From Acinetobacter towneri (lineage in GTDB: Bacteria > Pseudomonadota > Gammaproteobacteria > Pseudomonadales > Moraxellaceae), in contig NZ_MKQS01000021.1 in assembly GCF_001758345.1 (NCBI RefSeq), forward strand, positions 1 through 34,455: DNA of 34,455 nt, given 5' to 3'. The notes beneath the pieces are model-generated. The model saw nothing but the letters and a program-made list of their open reading frames with translations. It had not been told where the DNA came from and ran no database searches. The translations under genes and the position numbers were made by a program. Shown piece by piece: positions 1-8,477 of the stretch. Every line of letters starts with the position of its first letter. Positions within the stretch are counted from its first letter, which is position 1.

Positions 1-982
1 CAGCACCGTACTAGTAATGAATTACGCAAGAAGGGTGTATTCGTTTCAGGGAGTGGGGTTCGCTCTATATGGCTTCGTCATGATTTAGAAAACTTTAAGA
101 AGCGTTTAAAAGCACTTGAGGCTAAAGTGGCACAGGATGGTATTGAATTAAATGATCAGCAGATTGCGGCACTTGAACGTAAGCATGAGGATGACGTTGC
201 TTGTGGTGAAATCGAAACAGCTCATCCAGGCTATTTAGGCGCGCAAGACACCTTTTATGTCGGGAATCTCAAAGGTGTTGGACGAATCTACCAACAAACA
301 TTCATCGACACTTATAGTAAGGTCGTTCATTGCAAGCTCTATACAACAAAAACACCGATTACAGCGGCTGATTTACTCAATGATCGTGTGTTGCCATTCT
401 ATCAATCTCAGGACTTACCAATGCTTCGCATCCTCACAGACAGAGGTACTGAGTATTGCGGTAAGGTAGAACAACATGACTATGAGTTGTATCTGGCAGT
501 TAATGATATTGATCACACGAAGACAAAAGCAGCTTCCCCGCAAACAAATGGTATATGTGAGCGTTTCCATAAGACGATTTTGCAGGAGTTCTATCAAATT
601 ACGTTTAGGAAGAAGCTTTATAGCTCATTGGAAGAATTACAAGTTGATCTAGACGATTGGCTGAAATTCTATAATACTGAACGGACTCATCAAGGAAAAA
701 TGTGCTGTGGTCGTACACCACTTGAAACTTTACTTGATGCCGCAAACAAATGGTATATGTGAGCGTTTCCATAAGACGATTTTGCAGGAGTTCTATCAAA
801 TTACGTTTAGGAAGAAGCTTTATAGCTCATTGGAAGAATTACAAGTTGATCTAGACGATTGGCTGAAATTCTATAATACTGAACGGACTCATCAAGGAAA
901 AATGTGCTGTGGTCGTACACCACTTGAAACTTTACTTGATGGAAAACGGATTTGGGCTGAGAAAAATTTAGCTCAAATTTAA
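1..982 (+). pseudogene. DDE transposase (rve integrase core), frameshifted by an internal duplication; 5' end outside window
   Basis: The frame is open from base 1, so the first in-frame GTG at 127 is not the true start. The visible part has the integrase core: a first Asp in AQDTFYVG, a second in LTDRGTEYCG, and the Glu in SPQTNGICERFH, 39 residues after the second Asp, followed by the usual YNTERTHQG. The frame should continue through TPLETLLDGKRIWAEK to a stop at 980-982. Instead a perfect 202-bp tandem duplication (538-739 and 740-941) shifts the frame: the first copy runs into a TGA at 760-762 after the foreign tail AANKWYM, and the true C-terminus is left in another frame. The Asp and Glu residues precede the shift, so the product lacks only the last dozen residues. 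IS481 fits the domain style; IS3-like is the alternative. Confidence 0.85.
538..941 (+). repeat. Perfect 202-bp direct tandem duplication inside the transposase gene
   Basis: Bases 538-739 recur without a difference at 740-941. Both copies begin CCGCAAACAAATGG and end AAACTTTACTTGATG. The bases just outside (537 against 739, and 740 against 942) do not match, so the junction shows no microhomology. Since 202 is not a multiple of three, the duplication shifts the frame. The absence of any difference between copies suggests a recent event or an assembly error. Confidence 0.97.
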
Positions 983-1013
983 CCTGACAGGCACAATAAA
1001 AAATGGGTAACTG

Positions 1014-2786
1014 TCAGATCAGGTTTGAGCTAGTACAAATTAAAGACCCATTTCTTGCTCTTTGAGTAAGTTCAGGCGCAATTTCTTGCATGGCTAAATA
1101 ATGTGACAAATAAACTTTTCCATTTAAATGCTGTAAAAGTTTTGAATGCTGTAATTTGTCCATTACAGGGCCTTTAATTTCTGAAAAATGCAGACAGATA
1201 TTTAATTTTTCGAGTTCAAGATTTAAATCTTCCAGCATTTCGAGTGCGCTTAAATCAATACTGCTAATACTCGAACAATTCACCACAACATGCTTTAACT
1301 CAGGGTTTTGACTGACTTGATTAATAAAAAAGCCTTTTAAAGTATTGGCATTTAAAAAAGTTAGATTTTCGTCAATTCGCATAGAAAGCACATGTGGCGC
1401 GGTACGTACTTGATGTCGCTCAATATTACGAAAATGTTGTGTGCCTTCAAGTAAACCGATTACTGCTATATGTGGTCGGCTAATACGCCACAACATTAGA
1501 ATAAAGGTAGAAATTATACCCATAATTAAACCTGTCGAAATATCAATTAACACAACACTAAAGAACGTAACCCACATGGCTAGACCATCGGCTTTGGAAT
1601 AACGCCAAGTTTCTATAAAAGATTGGAACTCAACCAGTTTCCAAATTGAAACAATAATGGTTGCAGCCAAAACAGCCAGTGGTAAGTCCTGGAAAAATCC
1701 CGTGAAGTATAAACTGACAATAACAATCAGGATGGAGGTGAATATACCTGCCATTGGTGTTTTTGCACCTGCATCGGCATTGACAACGGTACGTGACAAA
1801 CTACCCGTGACGGGAAAAGAGGAACTGACACCTGCACCAAGATTGGCTAATCCGAGTGCAATGAGTTCCTGATTGCTATTTAAGTGACTGCGTTGCTGTA
1901 AGGCAGTGGCTTGCGCAATAGACAATGACTCTACAAAACTAATCATCGAAATCATGGCTGCGCCTGGCATAAGTTGGAGAACGAGTTGTGTATTCCATTC
2001 AGGGAGTTGAATAGGCGGGAATCCTGAAGGAATTTCTCCTACTGTTTTAATGCCGACCTGTTGCAAATGCAGTGAATAAACCAAAGCAATTGAACCGATC
2101 ACCAATACCAATGGCAAGGCTTTTAAGAGAAAACCACTACCTCGAACACGTTCACGAATGGCATTACTGTTGATGATTTTAGGCGCACAAATTAGAAATA
2201 AAATGGCAGCAACACCCAAGAGCACGCTATAAAGATGGGTTTTTCCCACATATTGCCAAAAGCTGTGTAAGAATTCAGGTAAGTTATTGGCTTTAAGGGG
2301 GATGTCTAAAACAAATTTAAGCTGTCCAATGGCAATCATTAATGCAGAGGCAATAATGAAGCTTTTAATGACAGGATGGCTAATGAGTTGAATTAAAAAA
2401 CCGAAACGAAAAACACCTAAAAGTAGTGAAATAATGCCGACCAACAGGGCAAGTAAACAGGCTGCTTGAATATAAGCCGCCGAACCAACTTCAAACAATG
2501 GATTGAGCGTCGCAAAGGTCATCATGGAAATAATGGCGACTGGGCCAATGGACAAGGTTGGGCTGCCACCAAACAAGGCGTACATGATCATGGGGATCAC
2601 GCTTGCATATAAACCCATGACAGGAGGTAAACCTGCAAGCATTGCATAAGCCATTCCTTGAGGTACCAATATGGCTATGACGATAAACGCAGACAACAGG
2701 TCAGTTTTAAATGTTTCTGCATTGTATTTTCGCAGCCATTGCCAAGCAGGTAGCACCCGTGCCAATAGTGAATTGAAATCTGACAT
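1014..2786 (-). CDS. SulP-family inorganic anion transporter with STAS domain
   Basis: This 590-residue inner-membrane protein has the SulP layout. After a short N-terminus come about a dozen hydrophobic segments (residues ~25-430), including the signature region VPQGMAYAMLAGLPPVMGLY and SIGPVAIISMMT. A cytoplasmic STAS domain follows (~450-560), with the VNCSSISSIDLSALEML core. SulP proteins move sulfate, bicarbonate or other anions by symport or exchange; the substrate cannot be read here. The start ATG has no strong ribosome site, and a 21-bp palindrome sits 6 bp upstream. The last residues, CTSSNLI, are coded by what looks like the end of the adjacent insertion sequence, so the native C-terminus may have been replaced. 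The ArsR-type gene upstream on the same strand may control it. Confidence 0.9.
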   Translation of the reverse strand: MSDFNSLLARVLPAWQWLRKYNAETFKTDLLSAFIVIAILVPQGMAYAMLAGLPPVMGLYASVIPMIMYALFGGSPTLSIGPVAIISMMTFATLNPLFEVGSAAYIQAACLLALLVGIISLLLGVFRFGFLIQLISHPVIKSFIIASALMIAIGQLKFVLDIPLKANNLPEFLHSFWQYVGKTHLYSVLLGVAAILFLICAPKIINSNAIRERVRGSGFLLKALPLVLVIGSIALVYSLHLQQVGIKTVGEIPSGFPPIQLPEWNTQLVLQLMPGAAMISMISFVESLSIAQATALQQRSHLNSNQELIALGLANLGAGVSSSFPVTGSLSRTVVNADAGAKTPMAGIFTSILIVIVSLYFTGFFQDLPLAVLAATIIVSIWKLVEFQSFIETWRYSKADGLAMWVTFFSVVLIDISTGLIMGIISTFILMLWRISRPHIAVIGLLEGTQHFRNIERHQVRTAPHVLSMRIDENLTFLNANTLKGFFINQVSQNPELKHVVVNCSSISSIDLSALEMLEDLNLELEKLNICLHFSEIKGPVMDKLQHSKLLQHLNGKVYLSHYLAMQEIAPELTQRARNGSLICTSSNLI

Positions 2787-2792
2787 AGTAAA

Positions 2793-2813
2793 ATCTAAAT
2801 CATAAATTTAGAT
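2793..2813 (-). promoter_or_regulatory. Perfect palindrome before the SulP gene, candidate ArsR operator
   Basis: Two 8-bp arms, ATCTAAAT and ATTTAGAT, are separated by CATAA. The site ends 6 bp before the SulP start codon, and on the minus strand it directly follows an AT-rich stretch (CATAATATATC) that could be a -10 region. Symmetry and position fit an operator for the ArsR-family protein encoded upstream. This is inference. Confidence 0.5.
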
Positions 2814-2876
2814 ATATTATGAACAAAAAATGCTAAGAAGTCTTTGAGATAGGAGGGGGAATTAAATTTTATGGAT

Positions 2877-2895
2877 ATGCCTGATATATAGGCAT
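2877..2895. repeat. Inverted repeat between the arsR-type gene and the SulP gene
   Basis: ATGCCT and AGGCAT are separated by 7 bp, just downstream of the regulator's stop codon. No T-tract follows on the minus strand, so it does not look like a standard terminator. It could be a second operator or a weak mRNA hairpin. Confidence 0.35.
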
Positions 2896-2901
2896 CATTA
2901 T

Positions 2902-3213
2902 TTAGTCCTGTGGGCAATAAAGTGAGTATAGGATATTAAGAATCTGCACCATTTTGTCATCTTTAATTGAATAAAAAATTTGCTTGCCATCACGACGGGT
3001 ATTCACTACATCACTTTTACGCAGCATCATTAATTGTTGCGATAACGTAGGTTGATGAATTTGGGTTAACTCTTCAATTTGAGAAACATTTAATTCTTGC
3101 TGAGATAAATGACAAAGAATTAAAAGGCGGTCAGTATTCGCCAAAGATTTTAAAATTCCAACAACCGTATCCGCAGATTCGCGCATTGATGTGATTTCAA
3201 GCCCATCGTTCAT
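2902..3213 (-). CDS. ArsR/SmtB-family repressor, BigR/SqrR-like (probable persulfide sensor)
   Basis: This 103-residue winged-helix protein carries the ArsR recognition region HQPTLSQQLMMLRKSDVVNTRR (~53-74) and wing GKQIFYSI. It lacks the metal-binding CxC of ArsR/SmtB. It has exactly two cysteines: Cys34 in RLLILCHL and Cys100 in the C-terminal LYCPQD. These are the positions used by BigR/SqrR proteins, which form a tetrasulfide bridge with reactive sulfur species and release DNA. I infer it senses sulfide or persulfide and represses itself and the SulP gene 115 bp downstream. The start ATG has AGAGAA at suitable spacing. Family is sure; the sensing chemistry is inferred from cysteine placement. 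Confidence 0.82.
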   Translation of the reverse strand: MNDGLEITSMRESADTVVGILKSLANTDRLLILCHLSQQELNVSQIEELTQIHQPTLSQQLMMLRKSDVVNTRRDGKQIFYSIKDDKMVQILNILYSLYCPQD

Positions 3214-3268
3214 TGTTTATTCTCTTAATTTACAGCTAACCCAATATATTAGGCGGGAGTGGAAGATA

Positions 3269-3289
3269 AATGATATAACATAAATCATT
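3269..3289. promoter_or_regulatory. Imperfect dyad upstream of the ArsR-type gene
   Basis: AATGAT and ATCATT are separated by 9 bp, about 60 bp upstream of the regulator's start. On the minus strand its centre reads ATTTATG, as does the stronger palindrome before the SulP gene. It may be an autoregulatory site; the symmetry is short and could be chance. Confidence 0.25.
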
Positions 3290-3401
3290 GGTTATATATG
3301 AGAACAATTATGCTTTTTTAAATCATATCAGCCCATCATAAATATAGGGCTGATATTCTAATAAAAAAGTTGATCAAAATGTGGTTGAGTTACAATTAAA
3401 C

Positions 3402-5906
3402 CTATTTTTTTATCTGTTCAAAATTTTTTAATTCTTTCTCACTAAATTCACTAGACGCAGTTAACAATTCCTGAATTTCTGGGTTGTACCAAGCAAAACA
3501 TTCTGACATTTTGGTTCTAAAAGTATCATCTAGGATTATATGTGTAGCATTGTGTTGTAAGATGCCTTGTTGATCTAAACTGCTAACAAAACTTTTTAAG
3601 GTTGCACTATCAAAATAATAACCAGACTTAAATTGTGCAGAATCTGCAGCGCGTTGTAATACTGTTTTGGCCATTTTTTCCAAAACTTTTAGATTTAAAG
3701 GAATGTGTTGGCTATAATGCAGCAAAAGTCCTTGAATCAATACGAAATTATTTAAACTTGGTTTTGCCAGTTCCGCTAAGGCATAGAATTCATGCTGGGT
3801 AATTAGGTTCGGCAGTAGTTGTTGATTTGTTTCTGTCATCCAGTTTTGTTGGATAAAATACGCCACAATTTTTTCTATTTCTTGAGCAAGGTCCTGTGGT
3901 GCCCATGCCAAGAAAAACTCTTGTTTCAAATATGGATAAATCGCCTGCATTTTTTGCATTAATTCTGCGCGGGATAATACTAAGTTTTGTTCATTAAACT
4001 GCTGCACAATTAATGCGACACACGCCGGTAAAATAAAGCAATGTAAAATATTATTGCTAAAATAGCTCAATAAGATTTTTTGGCTTTCAGCGACTCGAAT
4101 TCGTTCTATATCATCTTCTTTAAAATGCTGCACTTGTTTAAGTTTTAGTGCATATTCAATAATTTCTTGTGGATTTAATTCCGTAATAATCATACGGGGG
4201 TCATAACATAATTGTTTGAGCAAATAGCGATATTGTTCAATTCGTCTGAGTAGCTCATCTTGTGTCAAGGCATGCTGATCGACATTTAATAAAATCAGTG
4301 AGATGAGTGCAATTGGATTAATCACTACGGCTTTATTGATATTTTCCAAAATCGCATGCGCAGTATGATCTACCGTATGAATTACAGAGCTCGGTAGTTC
4401 GTCATTGATATTCAGTTTTACATTGTGTGCTTGGTTGGCTACTAAAACATCATCTAAAAATACAGGTTCACCAAAGTTGACATAGACCTTACCAAAGACT
4501 TTTTCAATTTTACGGGCAGAGTTTAAAATGCCCCATAAAGATTCGGCTTCTTTGGGTTTGCCGTTTAATTCATTTAAATAAGATGTACCCTCAATCAGTT
4601 TTTCATAACCAAAATACGTCGGAATAAATGCAATAGGTTTGGTTGCTCCGCGTAAATGACTTTGAATAGTCATCGACAACATGCCTTTTTTCGGTGGTAA
4701 CAATAAACCTGTGCGTGATCGTCCACCTTCAATAAAGTATTCAAGTGGGGTGTTGCGTGACAATAAGCTGTGTAAATATTCTTTAAATACTGAGGTGTAT
4801 AATTCATTGCCGCTAAAAGTACGGCGAATAAAATACGCACCACCACCACGCATGAGTTGACCTACAATCGGTAAATTTAAATTAATACCTGCTGCAATAT
4901 GCGGTACCATCAATCCACGATTGAAAATTACATAAGACAGCAATAAATAGTCGATGTGGCTACGATGACAAGGGGTATAGACAATTTCATAATCTTTGGC
5001 GAGTTCACGTACTGTGTCAAAGTGATGCACTTCAATGCCATCATAGAGCTGTGTCCAAAGCTTGGTCAGTGCCAATTCAGCAAAACGCAAAGTCGAATAA
5101 GAAAAGTCCGATACAATTTCAGTTAAATAGTTTTTAGCGCGCTTTTCTGCCTCAAACATACTCACTTTTTGTTCGATACTTTCTTTGCGAATAGCTTGTT
5201 GTACAGCTTCAGTTTTCATCAAAGTATGAATTAGATTACGGCGGTCAGATAAGTCTGGACCCAAAATTGCTTCTTTGTATTGATTAAAATTATGTTCTAG
5301 ATGTTTCTCAATAAAGTGTGCAGGAGATAAGTGTGGCTGTTGTAGCGTGGCTTGTGTAATGAGCTGACGTAAAGAAATCGCTTTATGAAACTCGATATAG
5401 TTATCACGTGAATAGAGTGAAATATTAAGAATTTGTTTGAGCTTGTTTGGCGTAGACCACGCATCGGCAAATAATGCTTTAAACCAAGAGTCTTCGTATT
5501 CGGGTGAGCGCCCCCAAAGTACTGTCACGGGAACGAACAGCACATCATGTTCAGGATGTTGCTTTAGGGTTTCAATTAAACGAATCAATTTGGCAGAGTA
5601 GTGATAAGCACTGTGCTGTGGGTTTTTCTCATGCAAGACCAAAATGGAATCATCTTCCTGGTGCCCTGCAATGATCAAAGGCGCATATACGGAAGGTAAA
5701 CCCCGAGATTGCGTCTGCTGATCAATCAAGGCGATATTGCTGAGAGAGGCATCTTGCAGCACATAACAAAATTGTGTTTTTTCAGAGCTTTGAGCAATAC
5801 GATGTTCTAATTCTGCAGTCGTGCCTAATACTTGTGGCGTCACAATCTTATTTAAGATTTTTTTAGTGAAATTACGATAAAGCTGACTGTAACGTTTATT
5901 AGACAT
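3402..5906 (-). CDS. plsB: Glycerol-3-phosphate 1-O-acyltransferase PlsB
   Basis: This 834-residue protein matches the size of the long membrane-associated PlsB type. It transfers an acyl group from acyl-CoA or acyl-ACP to the 1-position of sn-glycerol-3-phosphate, the first step of phospholipid synthesis. The acyltransferase motif HX4D is seen as CHRSHID (His314, Asp319). It is followed by the GGGAYFIRR block (~354-362) and the substrate-binding block FIEGGRSRTG (391-400). The start ATG is preceded by TAGGGAATGCA, which supplies a ribosome site. It is transcribed alone, divergently from cysK across a 241-bp gap. No unusual features were seen. Confidence 0.95.
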   Translation of the reverse strand: MSNKRYSQLYRNFTKKILNKIVTPQVLGTTAELEHRIAQSSEKTQFCYVLQDASLSNIALIDQQTQSRGLPSVYAPLIIAGHQEDDSILVLHEKNPQHSAYHYSAKLIRLIETLKQHPEHDVLFVPVTVLWGRSPEYEDSWFKALFADAWSTPNKLKQILNISLYSRDNYIEFHKAISLRQLITQATLQQPHLSPAHFIEKHLEHNFNQYKEAILGPDLSDRRNLIHTLMKTEAVQQAIRKESIEQKVSMFEAEKRAKNYLTEIVSDFSYSTLRFAELALTKLWTQLYDGIEVHHFDTVRELAKDYEIVYTPCHRSHIDYLLLSYVIFNRGLMVPHIAAGINLNLPIVGQLMRGGGAYFIRRTFSGNELYTSVFKEYLHSLLSRNTPLEYFIEGGRSRTGLLLPPKKGMLSMTIQSHLRGATKPIAFIPTYFGYEKLIEGTSYLNELNGKPKEAESLWGILNSARKIEKVFGKVYVNFGEPVFLDDVLVANQAHNVKLNINDELPSSVIHTVDHTAHAILENINKAVVINPIALISLILLNVDQHALTQDELLRRIEQYRYLLKQLCYDPRMIITELNPQEIIEYALKLKQVQHFKEDDIERIRVAESQKILLSYFSNNILHCFILPACVALIVQQFNEQNLVLSRAELMQKMQAIYPYLKQEFFLAWAPQDLAQEIEKIVAYFIQQNWMTETNQQLLPNLITQHEFYALAELAKPSLNNFVLIQGLLLHYSQHIPLNLKVLEKMAKTVLQRAADSAQFKSGYYFDSATLKSFVSSLDQQGILQHNATHIILDDTFRTKMSECFAWYNPEIQELLTASSEFSEKELKNFEQIKK

Positions 5907-6147
5907 TGCATTCCCTACATTTTGTTATGTGTTGCTATTGTCAAAAAATAAATAGCGAATTTCAAACCCAAGTGCCGATAAAATCGACAGTTAAACTGAG
6001 GTTGTCATTGCTTTATTCTAATTCGTGTTTTGTTGAAAGCTAATCATATTTTGTATAAAACAATTTTAACGAAACATCGGCAACAAAATTATAAAAAGGT
6101 ATGATAATTTAAAATTTGTTTATATAGATATAACGTAGGAAATTATC

Positions 6148-7146
6148 ATGACCACAGATGCAGCTTTTCCAACACCAGCAAACTTAGGCATTGCCGTATA
6201 TAGTAATAACGCCGAAGCGATTGGTAACACGCCATTGGTACGCATTAACCGTTTAATTTCTGGCGGTGCAACGGTTTTAGCCAAGGTGGAAAGCCGCAAC
6301 CCTGCATTTTCTGTGAAATGCCGTATTGGAGCAGCTTTAATTGCCGATGCAGAAAAACGTGGCGTGTTAAAAGCGGGCATGCATATTGTCGAACCGACCA
6401 GCGGTAATACAGGAATCGCTTTGGCATTTGTAGCTGCAGCAAAAGGTTATGAAATTACACTAACTATGCCTGCAAGCATGAGTATCGAGCGCCGTAAGGT
6501 TTTGAAAGCTTTGGGTGCAAATTTGGTGTTGACTGAGCCTGCAAAAGGCATGAAAGGCGCGGTGGATGAAGCAGAGCGTTTAGCAACTGAACATCCAGAA
6601 ACTTATTTTTTGCCGCAGCAGTTTAATAACCCTGCCAATCCACAAATTCATGAAGAAACCACAGGTCCCGAAATTTGGGCAGCAACAGGTGGGAAGGTAG
6701 ATATTCTTGTTGCCGGTGTAGGTACAGGCGGTACCATTTCTGGTATTTCACGTTATTTCAAAAAGGTAAAAGGTCAGGCATTGCATAGTGTTGCAGTTGA
6801 GCCTGCAGAATCTCCAATTATTGGTCAAACAAAGCGTGGCGAAGCCCTTACACCTGCACCACATAAAATTCAGGGGATTGGCGCCAACTTTATTCCAAAA
6901 AATCTAGATTTAGATTTGGTGGATGAAGTGATTAGCATTGAAAGTGCTGAAGCAATTGATTGGGCGCGTAGAACAGCAACTCATGAAGGTATTTTAGTCG
7001 GTATTTCTAGTGGTGCAGCAATGGCTGCAGCAGCTAAATTGGCTGCACGTCCTGAAAATGCAGGTAAAAATATTGTGGTGATTTTACCTGATAGTGGTGA
7101 GCGTTATTTATCATCAGTGTTGTTTGAAGATATTAGTGCAGAATAA
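6148..7146 (+). CDS. cysK: Cysteine synthase A (O-acetylserine sulfhydrylase)
   Basis: This 332-residue PLP enzyme makes L-cysteine from O-acetyl-L-serine and sulfide in the cytoplasm. The PLP lysine is Lys57 in [11 protein letters not shown]. The substrate loop PTSGNTG is at 83-89, and the phosphate-binding glycine loop is [10 protein letters not shown] (~191-200). The C-terminal GISSGAA and PDSGERYLS motifs favour CysK over CysM. The start ATG follows TAGGAAATTATC, a reasonable ribosome site. It has its own terminator at 7174-7207. The gene is monocistronic and divergent from plsB. No T-box, S-box or other leader was recognised upstream. Confidence 0.93.
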   Translation: MTTDAAFPTPANLGIAVYSNNAEAIGNTPLVRINRLISGGATVLAKVESRNPAFSVKCRIGAALIADAEKRGVLKAGMHIVEPTSGNTGIALAFVAAAKGYEITLTMPASMSIERRKVLKALGANLVLTEPAKGMKGAVDEAERLATEHPETYFLPQQFNNPANPQIHEETTGPEIWAATGGKVDILVAGVGTGGTISGISRYFKKVKGQALHSVAVEPAESPIIGQTKRGEALTPAPHKIQGIGANFIPKNLDLDLVDEVISIESAEAIDWARRTATHEGILVGISSGAAMAAAAKLAARPENAGKNIVVILPDSGERYLSSVLFEDISAE

Positions 7147-7173
7147 TGTGTCTTCAGATTGACAGAATCCTTT

Positions 7174-7207
7174 AAAAAATCCCAAAGTTATGACTTTGGG
7201 ATTTTTT
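7174..7207 (+). terminator. Rho-independent terminator of cysK
   Basis: A long stem is formed by AAAAATCCCAAAGT and ACTTTGGGATTTTT around a TATG loop, and it runs into a T-tract. It begins about 27 bp after the cysK stop. Confidence 0.92.
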
Positions 7208-7577
7208 TGGAGAATAAATTGATGAGGTGGATAAAGAGACATTCTGCAAATCAACTTTCTTTGTACTGAGACTCTAATCTTTAGTAGGTTCAGCAATGAA
7301 TCAAACTCAAATAATGGAAGATACTTTATCTAGCATCATCAGAGCTACCATTATTATATAACTTGATTAATCGTTCACGTCATCCATGGCTTTTTGAGAA
7401 TTTATGGAGTGGAGTAATAATGAGGCACAATAATTCACTTTGTAAATATAATATAGATAATTACTCATCGACATGGTGCTGTAAATCATGACTACTTTAT
7501 GTATAGGTGGGGTGAAGTAACCGCAATTGCTGTGGAGCGAATTTAAGCCCAGTTTGATTCATTGTTGATTCATCTAT
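7208..7577. other. Intergenic stretch with no recognisable gene
   Basis: About 370 bp lie between two terminators. A 21-codon frame at 7296-7361 starts with ATG but has no good ribosome site. An open stretch in another frame (about 7313-7490) has no start near its beginning. Neither resembles a protein I know. The region may be a decayed gene or plain spacer. Confidence 0.5.
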
Positions 7578-7608
7578 AAAAAAGAGCTCTCGAAAGAGCT
7601 CTTTTTTT
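7578..7608 (-). terminator. Terminator at the end of the cat-ben-cat operon (bidirectional form)
   Basis: A 13-bp stem (AAAAAAGAGCTCT with AGAGCTCTTTTTT) around a CGAA loop is flanked by A-runs on one side and T-runs on the other, so it can act on both strands. It lies about 20 bp past the catD stop and is the first strong terminator seen downstream of catB. Confidence 0.9.
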
Positions 7609-7629
7609 AACTTTTTTAACAATAAAGTT

Positions 7630-8409
7630 TTATGCTTGGATAAATTGCTTCACCGCTTGGTTAAATTCGTTTGACAATTCTACGTTAGAAATGTGCGATG
7701 CATTGATTTCAAACAATTGGCTATTGGCAATACGTTCAACCATAAATTGAGCATCGGCAACAGTTGTTATAGGGTCTTGCTGACCTGCAACTACTAAAAC
7801 AGGCACACTGATGTCTTTAAGTTGTTCACGTACATCCGCTTTAGCCAAAGCTTCGCAACAGCTCGCATAACCTTCGGCGCTGCCAGCTGCCAAGTCGTTT
7901 TGAAGATTGTTGACCACTGTCGCGTTGCTCTGGATAAAGGGTTCAGTAAACCAGCGTGATGCTGCAGTCGAAGCAATCGGCTGTAAACCTTGTTCGCGTA
8001 CCAATGCGGCACGGTCATTCCAAGCCTGTTCTTGACCAATTTTTGCTGCGGTATTACATACCACCACCTGATTAAAACGTTCAGGGCGATGAATCGCTAA
8101 CCATTGACCTGTTAAACCACCCATAGAAATACCACAGAATGCCGCTTTTTCAACATTCAAGTGATCGAGTAGATTTACAAGATCTTGACCCAATTGATCA
8201 ATGCTATATGGGCCTTGCGGAGCTGATGATGCACCGTGACCACGTGTGTCGTAGCAAATGACAAAAAAATCTTGCTGGAAAAAATCAATCTGTGCTTGCC
8301 ACATTTTGAAATTTGTACCAAGCGAGTTTGAAAAAATCAGTGCAGGTTTTGCAGCATCACCAAAAGTTTGGTAATTGATTTGCGCATCATTTGAGGTAAA
8401 AGTTGGCAT
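7630..8409 (-). CDS. catD: 3-oxoadipate enol-lactonase (alpha/beta hydrolase)
   Basis: This 259-residue hydrolase opens 3-oxoadipate enol-lactone (4-oxo-4,5-dihydrofuran-2-acetate) to 3-oxoadipate, the last ring-derived step of the catechol branch. The alpha/beta-hydrolase triad is visible: Ser95 in CGISMGG, Asp212 in AGQQDPIT and His239 in NASHISN. The oxyanion region FSNSLGTNFKMW is near residue 26. It is the last gene of the operon, 68 bp after catF, with a degenerate palindromic repeat in the gap. The name catD rather than pcaD rests on its cat context; the two families are nearly identical. Confidence 0.92.
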   Translation of the reverse strand: MPTFTSNDAQINYQTFGDAAKPALIFSNSLGTNFKMWQAQIDFFQQDFFVICYDTRGHGASSAPQGPYSIDQLGQDLVNLLDHLNVEKAAFCGISMGGLTGQWLAIHRPERFNQVVVCNTAAKIGQEQAWNDRAALVREQGLQPIASTAASRWFTEPFIQSNATVVNNLQNDLAAGSAEGYASCCEALAKADVREQLKDISVPVLVVAGQQDPITTVADAQFMVERIANSQLFEINASHISNVELSNEFNQAVKQFIQA

Positions 8410-8433
8410 TTTTTTAAAATCCTTAATCTTATA

Positions 8434-8465
8434 GATCCACCTAAATCCCTCTTATGAAAGGGGGC
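8434..8465. repeat. Dispersed palindromic repeat copy between catF and catD
   Basis: The plus strand reads ATCCACCTAAATCCCTCTT then ATGAAAGGGGG. It closely matches, in opposite orientation, the element at 9768-9800 on the other side of catF. From memory, such sequences are common in Acinetobacter intergenic DNA; their copy number here was not checked. Confidence 0.6.
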
Positions 8466-8477
8466 TTTTAATGAGGA

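Larger units (their letters stand above)
1..1037 (+). mobile_element. Right part of an insertion sequence (IS481/IS3-like)
   Basis: The window opens inside an insertion sequence. Its transposase frame runs in from the left edge and ends at 982. About 30-50 bp further on lie inverted sequences typical of IS ends: CTGACAG at 984-990 and CTGTCAG at 1011-1017. I infer that the right end is near 1037, because the other strand reads TGTACTAGCTC from there and TGT...ACA termini are common in this superfamily. The left end is outside the window, so target-site duplications cannot be compared. The neighbouring SulP gene is convergent and its last codons lie inside this stretch. Family and exact end are inferred. 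Confidence 0.7.

Noticed and set aside
707-982. A 91-codon frame on the plus strand that could be called a separate transposase gene
   Set aside because: It is the displaced C-terminal part of the transposase created by the 202-bp duplication, with an artificial N-terminus and no ribosome site.
5907-6147. A cysteine-responsive leader or riboswitch before cysK
   Set aside because: No conserved riboswitch core or leader hairpin with a T-tract could be seen in this AT-rich gap.
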